A DNA stretch of 15,458 nt from assembly GCA_003224785.1 (NCBI GenBank), contig QHZV01000020.1, positions 1 to 15,458 of the forward strand, written 5' to 3'. This DNA comes from Acidobacteriota bacterium. Its GTDB lineage: Bacteria > Acidobacteriota > Terriglobia > Terriglobales > Acidobacteriaceae. This document shows, piece after piece, positions 6,454 through 12,990 of this stretch (its first letter is position 1; each line of letters begins with the position of its first letter). Made by a program: the position numbers and the translations under genes. Below the pieces are notes generated by a model. The model ran no database searches. It worked only from the letters and a program-made list of their open reading frames with translations, and was not told the DNA's origin.

Positions 6454-8595
6454 TCATTTCGCAGGCACCAATGTTTTCGCCGAATTCATATTGTCATACC
6501 GGTCATACGCGCGGACGACGACTACATGCTCCTGCATCACAGCTTCTCCAGATAGAGAAACAGAGAAGTCGTAGTTCTCCGATCTTGAATCCGAGAGCTG
6601 GCCCGAAGGCTCGACGAGATGCCAGTCGCCGGCGTCAATCGAATACTCGGCGCGCTTGATCACCGAGAAATTGTCAGCCGCGCGAAACTGCACGTGAAGT
6701 AAGTTCTCGCGAACGGAACTCCTCAGATCCTGAATCTGCGGAGGCGTGGTGTCCACCTCGAAGCGGTCGCTCTCTTTCTCCGACGAAAGCGCCTCTCCCG
6801 GCGAGTGAGATGGCGCATCGGACGCAACGACCCTCACGGTATATCCGCTATCCGGCAATAACGAAGCGTCGAACGAATAGAACTTCTCCTGCAAGTTGTC
6901 TTTGAGCAGCAACCATCGCGTCTGGCCGTCACCGCGATAATAGACCGAATAGACCAGCTGATCGTCGTTGTCGTCGTGCACTGTCCACTTCACACCCACA
7001 GACTGGCGATCATGATTTGGATTGGGCGCGGGATCGAAGCGCTGTCCGGGCTCGAGATTGAGCGGCCGAGGCGCAGACTGGTAGCGGGTTCCGGGCGTGA
7101 CCGACACGTCATCGAATTCCGGAGCAACATTTTTTGGTAAGTAGTTCAGTGTCACGCTCTCGACTGTGGGCGCGGTTGCGCCGGGATGCAGGATCGCCTT
7201 CCACTGAATGAAACGGGCCGGCGGCGCACTCATTTCCGATTCCTTCTGCAAATCGACTTTCTTCCACGTGCTCCAGTTGCGGTCAGGATTGTCCACGTTT
7301 CCGGTACGCGCGAACAGTTCTACATTGCCTTTGCCTCGGAACTCGGCGCGTCCCCACTTCGAAAAAATGTGGGCGTCGAACACGTCGCTTTCGTAGGAGC
7401 CGTCGGAATCGGTCGCGTTGCTCAGCAGAAAAATCTTTCCCAGATTGCTGGTCGCGGCGTAGAGACCTCCGGAAGCTGCTGCGAAGGCGGTCACCTGATT
7501 GGCTTCGGCTTTGGCGAGCTCGGTGTAAATTCCGCGGCCAGTGATCTCGAAAATTTGACCCTGGTTCCCGGTCCCGGCCAGCAGGCGGCCTTTCTGGGCG
7601 AAGGCGAGAGAATAGACGAGGTCGTCGCGTGAACTCCAAAGCTTTAGCGGAGAACCATCAGGAGCGATGCGGTAGATTTCCGAACCCCCCGCTACTCCCG
7701 CGCTTGAGTTATTGATCTGGACCGGAGGTTCAGGAGATGGCGCTCCTGGCGCCCCAGTTGCCGGATTCGGAGGGAGAGTGAGCGGCACATTTGGGGCACT
7801 CGCGCCGCCATGTTTCTCGCCAGCAGCTGCAAAATAAAGATTTCCAGAATCGTCGAGAGCGAGGCTGGTGATCTCGCGCTTGGGTGCGCTGTAGAGTACG
7901 AAAGCCTCGCCTTTGGGATTGATGCGATAGATCAGACCGCTGCCGTCGGAGCCGGCAATAAGATTGCCTTGCGAATCGAAGGCAAGAACGCGAATGTGCG
8001 GTTCGTCGCTCTTGAAGAAAACAGAATGCTGGCCGTCGGGAGTTATGCGGAAGATTTCGCCGTGGTCTCCGGTGGCGACATAAAGATTGCCGGTGTCGTC
8101 GAGAGCAAGCGCCCAGATGTATTTGGTTTGGGGATCGAAAAAGACGGAGGACTTCCAGGTTTCTCCACGAGGGGAGTTTGGTTCGAGCCTGTAAACCTTG
8201 CCGTCGGGATTGGTGGCGGCATAGAGAACTCCGTTCTTGGACATCACCAGCGCTTGTACTTGAAGCTCCTGCGGCTGAAATATCGCGACCGGCTTAGCTC
8301 CCGAGGTGATGCGATAAACGCGAGCGGGAGATCCGGTGGCGGCGAATATTTCGTCTCGCGCGCCGGTGGTCACAGCCCAGACCGCGCTCGAAGGTGTGCT
8401 GGCAGTGAGCTTGAATCCGGGGGCGAGTTCGAGCGTGCCGCCGCTCGAGATCGCGACACCGTGAGGGGTCCCTTTGAGGAAGTCTTCGTATTTGGATTGC
8501 TCCCAGGTGCGGGTACCTTCGGCGAGGGCGGAGATTGTGGTCAAAAGAAAAAAGGTGAGTAAAGGAGTGAATCTGCGAGAAGCGAAATTTGTCAT
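6454..8595 (-). CDS. secreted beta-propeller protein with C-terminal Ig/FN3-like region
   Basis: 713 residues from the ATG at 8595. The signal peptide is MTNFASRRFTPLLTFFLLTT..ALAEG (1-26). It is followed by repeated propeller-blade units of the form ALDDTGNLYVATGDHGEIFRI, VLAFDSQGNLIAGSDGSGLI, SLALDDSGNLYFAA and LAFAQKGRLLAGTGNQGQIF, resembling NHL/SMP-30-like propellers (about residues 60-440). A Pro/Gly-rich loop interrupts the blades near 280-310. A central segment (about 440-530) and one or more beta-sandwich-like domains follow: VKWTVHDDNDDQLVYSVYYR, then TPPQIQDLRSSVRENLLHVQ up to the stop. The frame also stays open to an ATG at 8667, but that extension runs through a REP-like hairpin and would bury the signal peptide. 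The S55-like gene lies upstream on the same strand, 176 bp away, so they may share a transcript. Specific function unknown; ligand binding or envelope scaffolding is a guess. Confidence 0.78.
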   Translation of the reverse strand: MTNFASRRFTPLLTFFLLTTISALAEGTRTWEQSKYEDFLKGTPHGVAISSGGTLELAPGFKLTASTPSSAVWAVTTGARDEIFAATGSPARVYRITSGAKPVAIFQPQELQVQALVMSKNGVLYAATNPDGKVYRLEPNSPRGETWKSSVFFDPQTKYIWALALDDTGNLYVATGDHGEIFRITPDGQHSVFFKSDEPHIRVLAFDSQGNLIAGSDGSGLIYRINPKGEAFVLYSAPKREITSLALDDSGNLYFAAAGEKHGGASAPNVPLTLPPNPATGAPGAPSPEPPVQINNSSAGVAGGSEIYRIAPDGSPLKLWSSRDDLVYSLAFAQKGRLLAGTGNQGQIFEITGRGIYTELAKAEANQVTAFAAASGGLYAATSNLGKIFLLSNATDSDGSYESDVFDAHIFSKWGRAEFRGKGNVELFARTGNVDNPDRNWSTWKKVDLQKESEMSAPPARFIQWKAILHPGATAPTVESVTLNYLPKNVAPEFDDVSVTPGTRYQSAPRPLNLEPGQRFDPAPNPNHDRQSVGVKWTVHDDNDDQLVYSVYYRGDGQTRWLLLKDNLQEKFYSFDASLLPDSGYTVRVVASDAPSHSPGEALSSEKESDRFEVDTTPPQIQDLRSSVRENLLHVQFRAADNFSVIKRAEYSIDAGDWHLVEPSGQLSDSRSENYDFSVSLSGEAVMQEHVVVVRAYDRYDNMNSAKTLVPAK

Positions 8596-8620
8596 ATGAG
8601 AAAAATCAAAATCAATGGTT

Positions 8621-8660
8621 TGTGCCAGCGCGCCCTCCGAAAGGCGCGAAGGGTGGGCAA
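8621..8660. repeat. REP-like hairpin (GGGTGGGC family), copy 1
   Basis: Arms CGCGCC (8629-8634) and GGCGCG (8643-8648) enclose CTCCGAAA, followed by AAGGGTGGGC. The layout resembles the copies at 8711-8741 and 14035-14067, which also end in AGGGTGGGG. It sits just upstream of the propeller gene's start and is the source of its spurious N-terminal extension. Confidence 0.55.
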
Positions 8661-8710
8661 CCGTCATTATTATGGTTCAAAAAGTCAGGGTATCACGCGG
8701 TCTGATTCGT

Positions 8711-8741
8711 GCCACCCTACGAAAACCGCGTAGGGTGGGGC
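8711..8741. repeat. REP-like hairpin (GGGTGGGC family), copy 2
   Basis: The left arm GCCACCCTACG (8711-8721) pairs with CGTAGGGTGGGGC (8729-8741), allowing a two-base bulge, around a 7-base loop. It lies between the S55 stop (8772) and the propeller start (8595). No T-run follows on the minus strand, so it is more likely a processing or stabilising hairpin than a strong terminator. Together with copy 1 it looks like a degenerate tandem pair about 85-90 bp apart. Confidence 0.7.
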
Positions 8742-8771
8742 ACCCTTATTTTCGTAGTTCAGGGGAATGCA

Positions 8772-10574
8772 CTACTTGATCGTGATCGGCAGCAGTTGCG
8801 CGCCGGAGACTACGAAATCCAGCGGCGCTGTTGCGGTTTCGCTCACTGACGATTGGCCGAGGATGGTCATGTCCTCCGGGCCGCGCATGCCATCCATCAC
8901 GTTCATGACTGAGAGTGGCAGGGCGGGCATGACTTTGTCGGCGACCATGGCTTCGGGATCTTCGTTGAGCACCGAAACGTAAACTCGATTGTTGACGTGC
9001 TGCTTGTTGAGCACGCCGATGGTCGAGGCCAGATCCAGCTTCTGTGCTGCACTGGGGCCGCGTCGCAGGCGGTCGAGCATATCGCCATCGCTGACCAGAA
9101 TGCGCAGGGTAGAACCTTTAGAAGCAGACGTTGGAATGCGTACCGGCACGTGCTCGATCACTGCTTCGCCACGATAAGGGCGCAGTAAAACTTCAACTGT
9201 AATTTCGTCACCTGGGCGCGCTTCGTTCACATCGGTGCGGGCGCTTTCGAGCTTCGCCCAACGGCGGTCGTTGCTGACTTCGAAATCCAGATTCAGGCCG
9301 GTGATATCGGGAGTGCTGTAAGGATTGTCGTAGATGCGGCCGAAGCTACCGCCAATTGAAGCTGCGGCGAGCATGGCTGCCGGCTGCATTCCGTCGGCGC
9401 TCGAGAACATATCCTGCAGCTTGACTTCGGGGAAACCTTCAACGCTGATGTCGCCCCTCATCGCATAGGTGGTTTGATCACCATATTCGTTTACACCGTG
9501 CAGAGCGTTAAACACCGTGGTCGATATTGCGACCGGGCTAAGCCGTGCGTTGTTCAGAACTTCGTAATGAAAAGTCTTTGCCGTGGTCCCGCCGTGAATC
9601 GTGAGCGTGACCGGAATCATTTCGGGCTTCCTGCCGAACTCGCCGAGAATGCCGGTGTGACGGTCCTGCACGAAGGAACCAACGGTTTCTGTGGCGTTGA
9701 CGATTTTGAAGGCATTGAGTGGCGAGGGAAGCGTGGCCAGAACCTCGGCCTTCGTCATCGGCAAATTGATCATGCCGAACTGGAGCAGGGGATGCCCGCA
9801 AGCCAGAAGATGTTGAGCATCAATGTAGGTGACGGTGCAGGTCGCAGCGATATCCATGTCGCCGCGCACGAGGATGGCACTTACCGCAGAGCCAGGCTCG
9901 ATGGGATCAGGCTGCTTGGTATCGGTGGCTGATCCAACGCCCATGACCGGAACAATGCCTTCGGCGGCGAATTGCGGAGCGAACCTTTGGACCGCGTCTT
10001 CGGAGAAGCCGCTGAAGACCACTGGCGTATCGATGGGTTTCAGATAGTTGGCGAAGTTCTGAGCCGTTGCCGAAGGAAGCCCCGGGCCGGAAGTCTTGGC
10101 AGTGAGGCCGGGGATGGATTTTGCCTCTACAGGAGTGTTGGTTGAAGTGCGGTCGAGCGCGCTGATTTCGAGCATTTCGGAAATCGGAGTCACGCCGGCA
10201 ATGGGCTCTTTCGAGAACTCGCCAATGCGGAACGCGACCGCGCCAGCCAGCTTTCCATCGAAATAAACGGGGCTGCCGCTCATGCCGGCGACTACCCCGG
10301 TGTAGTCAGCCTTCGCGCCACCAAGCCGCACCAGGATGATGTCACCTTTGGGGCCATTGGCATTTTTGAGCACGCCAAGGACTTCAACATCCATGGGCTC
10401 GGGCTTAGTACCCTGAAAAACGGTGTAAGCCACGCCCTTCATCCCGATATGAATTTGGGAGACGGAAATGGTGTTCACACTTTTGGGGGTTTGAGCGCCG
10501 CTTATTTCGCTGAGAACCAGGAGGGGTACTAGAAAACCATACACTACTGCAATAACGAGAGAAGCTCGTCTCAT
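8772..10574 (-). CDS. secreted SpoIVB/S55-like serine peptidase-family protein with permuted motif order
   Basis: 600 residues from the ATG at 10574. A signal peptide or N-terminal membrane anchor is present (MRRASLVIAVVYGFLVPLLV, then ISGAQ). The segment VSQIHIGMKGVAYTVFQGTK (38-57) opens the domain. GMSGSPVYFDGKLAGAVAF (97-115) is the hallmark of S55 peptidases, with Ser99 the expected nucleophile. TVTYIDAQHLLACGHPLLQFG (about 247-267) contains the expected catalytic His261, and VGSFVQDRHTGILGEFG (298-314) follows. In SpoIVB the His motif comes first and GMSGSP is near the C-terminus; here the order is reversed. The C-terminal 250 residues look like beta-rich domains. The long frame to 10730 would run into the start of the divergent VWFA gene and lacks a signal peptide; GGTGGAAAAG just before 10574 supports the shorter start. 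Substrate unknown; a sporulation role is not implied. Confidence 0.83.
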   Translation of the reverse strand: MRRASLVIAVVYGFLVPLLVLSEISGAQTPKSVNTISVSQIHIGMKGVAYTVFQGTKPEPMDVEVLGVLKNANGPKGDIILVRLGGAKADYTGVVAGMSGSPVYFDGKLAGAVAFRIGEFSKEPIAGVTPISEMLEISALDRTSTNTPVEAKSIPGLTAKTSGPGLPSATAQNFANYLKPIDTPVVFSGFSEDAVQRFAPQFAAEGIVPVMGVGSATDTKQPDPIEPGSAVSAILVRGDMDIAATCTVTYIDAQHLLACGHPLLQFGMINLPMTKAEVLATLPSPLNAFKIVNATETVGSFVQDRHTGILGEFGRKPEMIPVTLTIHGGTTAKTFHYEVLNNARLSPVAISTTVFNALHGVNEYGDQTTYAMRGDISVEGFPEVKLQDMFSSADGMQPAAMLAAASIGGSFGRIYDNPYSTPDITGLNLDFEVSNDRRWAKLESARTDVNEARPGDEITVEVLLRPYRGEAVIEHVPVRIPTSASKGSTLRILVSDGDMLDRLRRGPSAAQKLDLASTIGVLNKQHVNNRVYVSVLNEDPEAMVADKVMPALPLSVMNVMDGMRGPEDMTILGQSSVSETATAPLDFVVSGAQLLPITIK

Positions 10575-10688
10575 CTTTTCCACCAGGACCTGTGCCGAGT
10601 CCAAAACTGAGTTTGCTTCGCTGTTTTTGCTTTGCCAGCAGGAGAGATCGAGAAATGGCAAAACATCCCAATCGCGAAGCCGTGCGTC

Positions 10689-10694
10689 TATACT
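10689..10694 (+). promoter_or_regulatory. candidate -10 box of the VWFA gene in the divergent intergenic region
   Basis: TATACT lies 26 bases before the ATG at 10721, in the 146-bp region between the divergent S55 and VWFA genes. The spacing to the start is reasonable, but no good -35 hexamer is found 16-18 bases upstream. Nothing convincing was seen for the minus-strand gene. Confidence 0.35.
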
Positions 10695-10720
10695 AGCATG
10701 GCACTTGCCACGAGGCTCTA

Positions 10721-11959
10721 ATGTTTTCAACGCTTTTTTCGTTTGTTTCCATCAATAAAGCCGCTTGCCTGCGCAAATTTTTGCCCATAAGTGTGGCCGC
10801 GGTTGGACTGTTCCTATTACCGCTGGGCGGGCTTGCACAGCAAGATCAAACCAATCAGCCAGCGGCTACGCCCCAGCAAAATCCTAATCAGCAGGAGGCA
10901 CCTCCCCAGGCTGGCGGACCGAAGGGTGACAGCGGACCGTATGCCATGCCTAAGAAGGGCGAGGAACCGCCTCCGCCTCCACCACCCGAACGGCCCAAGA
11001 AGATCGAGGGCATGCCGGACTATTCAATCCACGTGGATATTCCGCTGGTGACGGTCCCGGTGATGGTGTCGACCAAGGATGGGCAGTTCATTCCGAATCT
11101 GAAAAAAGAGAATTTCCGCATATTCGAGGACGGCACCGAGCAGAAGATCAATGACTTCAAGATTGAGGAAGCGCCGATTACAGCGGTGCTGTTGGTAGAG
11201 TTTGGATCAACTTCCTATCCGCTGGAGGTGCAGGCGCTACAGGCATCGTATGTCTTCGCCAGCACCCTTAAGAAGGATGACTGGGTGGCAGTGATCTCCT
11301 ACGCCATGAAACCCGACATCCTGGTTGACTTCACTCAGGACAAGAATGCGGTGCAGCAGGCGCTTAATGGGTTGCGAATGCCCATGGGCTCAGAGACTTG
11401 GGAGTACGAATCTCTATATGACACACTGGATCGCCTGGATCGGATCGAGGGGCACAAGTACCTCATTTTTGTGAGTAGTGGAATTAATACCGGGCTTAGG
11501 CTGACACTGGATCAAATACTAAAGAAGGTCAAGACCACCAAGGATGTCACTATCTTCCCGATCAGCATCGGCTGGCTCCTGCGAGAATACTGTGAGACTC
11601 ACGGATGCACCGGGATCTCTCATGGAATGGCAAGCTACGGGATGTCACGCATGGACTATTTACAGGGTGACAATGAAATGCAGACTTTCGCCAGATTAAC
11701 TGGTGGGCGCTTCTATCAGCCACGCTTCGAAGGCGACCTAGTGGATACTTTCAAGGACATCGCTGGCGACATCCGGCACCAGTACACCATTAGTTATCGT
11801 CCGACGAATCCTAAGCTGGATGGCTCTTATCGCAAGCTGAAGGTGGATGTAGTTGCGGATAACGGAGGACCGCTCAAGATACGCGATCAGAAGGGAAAGG
11901 ACGTGAAGTATCAGGTGATCGCGCGCGAAGGTTACACGGCGAAGCACACCGTGGAGTAA
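10721..11959 (+). CDS. secreted VWFA-domain protein (acidobacterial VWFA-related family)
   Basis: 412 residues. The signal peptide uses basic residues near 16-19 and a hydrophobic core LPISVAAVGLFLLPLGGLAQ (21-40). It is followed by a Gln/Pro-rich linker and a run of seven prolines (83-89). The segment VDIPLVTVPVMVSTKDGQFI (105-124) and KKENFRIFEDGTEQKI (128-143) are typical of the acidobacterial VWFA-related family. A von Willebrand A fold follows from about 153 to 350. The metal-binding DxSxS motif normally after strand 1 is degraded: VLLVEFGSTSYP has Glu160 where Asp is expected. The C-terminus has an HQYTISYRPTNPKLDGSYRK segment seen in this family. GAGG 6 bases before the ATG supports the start. 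Such proteins are probably envelope or extracellular adhesion or assembly factors; the partner is unknown. It is transcribed away from the S55 gene. Confidence 0.88.
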   Translation: MFSTLFSFVSINKAACLRKFLPISVAAVGLFLLPLGGLAQQDQTNQPAATPQQNPNQQEAPPQAGGPKGDSGPYAMPKKGEEPPPPPPPERPKKIEGMPDYSIHVDIPLVTVPVMVSTKDGQFIPNLKKENFRIFEDGTEQKINDFKIEEAPITAVLLVEFGSTSYPLEVQALQASYVFASTLKKDDWVAVISYAMKPDILVDFTQDKNAVQQALNGLRMPMGSETWEYESLYDTLDRLDRIEGHKYLIFVSSGINTGLRLTLDQILKKVKTTKDVTIFPISIGWLLREYCETHGCTGISHGMASYGMSRMDYLQGDNEMQTFARLTGGRFYQPRFEGDLVDTFKDIAGDIRHQYTISYRPTNPKLDGSYRKLKVDVVADNGGPLKIRDQKGKDVKYQVIAREGYTAKHTVE

Positions 11960-12026
11960 GCGGCCTTGATTTTGAGCGCACCGGCGTCTTGCCTGTACTC
12001 GATCTCAAACACTTCCGAATTCCTGC

Positions 12027-12049
12027 AGGACGGGCGAGACGCCCGTCCT
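12027..12049. terminator. REP-like 10-bp perfect hairpin between convergent genes, possible bidirectional terminator
   Basis: Arms AGGACGGGCG (12027-12036) and CGCCCGTCCT (12040-12049) with loop AGA. It lies midway between the convergent stops of the VWFA gene (11959) and the ZIP gene (12070). No U-run follows, so it could be a repeat element first and a terminator by position. I recall this palindrome type as recurrent in acidobacterial genomes. Confidence 0.6.
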
Positions 12050-12069
12050 CCCCGCAATCAATTTCCTCG

Positions 12070-12784
12070 TTAATGCAATAAGCGATCCAACAAGAAGAAG
12101 ATCGCCACGCCCAGCAACACGACAAGCGCCATCTTGCCCCCAGGTTCGCGGTTTACTTCCGGCATCAAGTCTGAGGCGGCGACGTAAATGGTTACGCCGC
12201 CTGAAAGCGGAAGCCCAATTCCGACGTGGCGTTGAAAGATTGCCATAGTCAGCACACCGGCAAACGTGGCCGCGCCAAGGAGGACCGAAGCTCCCCAAGC
12301 GAGGCGGCGGCTCCGTCCGCTGGCCAGCATAACGGACGCGATGGTGAATCCTTCGGGGATCTTATGAAGAAAGATGGCCAGAAAAATCATCCAGCCAAGC
12401 CAGTTCGAGACGATGAATCCTGAAGCAATGGCGATCCCGTCGAAAAAAGTGTGGATTACCAGGCCTAACAAAACCGAGTAGCCTTTGTGGGCGGCGACAA
12501 ATTCGTGGTGATGGGTTTCCTCGCCGAAGTGGAAATGCGGCGTCACGGTGTGTTCGAAGAAGTGCGTGATCAAATACCCGGCGAGAATGAGAAACGGGGC
12601 GTCTTTCTCCAACAGCGGGAATGATTTCGAGCATGGCTGTGGCCAGCATGAAACCGGCACCCAGCGCCACAAAATACTTTAGATAAGAACGGTCCCAGTT
12701 CTTCTGAACAATGATGGTGCCGCCGAAAACGTTGGCAGCAGCAGCCGTCGAGCCAAGCAGAAGACTCAGAAGTACAGGGTGCAT
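12070..12784 (-). pseudogene. ZIP-family divalent metal transporter, split by one frameshift
   Basis: ZIP proteins move zinc or other divalent metals into the cytoplasm. The N-terminal part, from the ATG at 12784, reads MHPVLLSLLLGSTAAAANVF and continues through ALGAGFMLATAMLEIIP. After codon 56 (12617-12619) the family sequence continues one base further on as LLEKDAPFLILAGYLITHFF. Then come a His-rich loop (HFHFGEETHHHEF), the metal-binding helix HTFFDGIAIASGF, and the HKIPEGFTIASVML helix. The end at 12070 is intact (GVAIFFLLDRLLH). Dropping one base near 12613-12616 would restore a protein of about 237 residues with every family motif. The break may be a recent mutation or a sequencing or assembly error; the preserved motifs make the gene look otherwise functional. 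It is divergent from ftsQ and convergent with the VWFA gene. Confidence 0.85.
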
Positions 12785-12804
12785 GGACGGGGAATGATAA
12801 CAGA

Positions 12805-12888
12805 GCTTCCAGCCACTAGCTTCCAGCTGCTAGCAACCACGCACGACTTCGAAATCAGCGATCGCTGGAAGCTTAGTTGCTACCAGCT
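12805..12888. repeat. heptamer repeat arrays in opposite orientations between the ZIP gene and ftsQ
   Basis: Five tandem plus-strand units at 12805-12839: GCTTCCA, GCCACTA, GCTTCCA, GCTGCTA, GCAACCA. A second array lies on the minus strand at about 12864-12888: GCTGGTA, GCAACTA, then AGCTTCC. The two arrays face each other, so AGCTTCCAGC (12818-12827) can pair with GCTGGAAGCT (12864-12873) to form a hairpin. It is the same repeat family as at 1269-1302 and 3646-3673. Confidence 0.75.
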
Positions 12889-12944
12889 GTCCTCCTGTGC
12901 AAAACGTATCAAGTTTTATCTTTCTATCGTGATGGCAATGAAGT

Positions 12945-12950
12945 TATAGT
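12945..12950 (+). promoter_or_regulatory. candidate -10 box upstream of ftsQ
   Basis: TATAGT lies 41 bases before the ftsQ ATG at 12991, in an AT-richer stretch after the heptamer arrays. The -35 region is not convincing. Since the gene to the left is divergent, ftsQ must have a promoter somewhere in 12785-12990. Confidence 0.3.
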
Positions 12951-12990
12951 GAAATTGCTCAGCGGTTCCCACGACAACTGACCTGGCTTG

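Noticed and set aside
7186..8562. Long plus-strand frames opposite the propeller gene (7186-7632 and 7810-8562)
   Set aside because: They lie wholly opposite a well-supported repeat protein with a signal peptide, and show no recognisable domain or start signal.
8596..8667. N-terminal extension of the propeller gene to an ATG at 8667
   Set aside because: The extension is encoded by a REP-like hairpin and would bury the signal peptide that begins at 8595.
10575..10730. N-terminal extension of the S55-like gene to an ATG at 10730
   Set aside because: It overlaps the start of the divergent VWFA gene, lacks family similarity, and would place the signal peptide 52 residues inside the protein.
8595..11959. 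Defence or toxin system made of peptidase, propeller and VWFA genes
   Set aside because: All three are exported housekeeping-style envelope proteins with no nuclease, toxin, sensor ATPase or mobile-element signs around them.
12805..12888. CRISPR array
   Set aside because: Units are 7 bases, contiguous and degenerate, with no spacers and no cas genes nearby.
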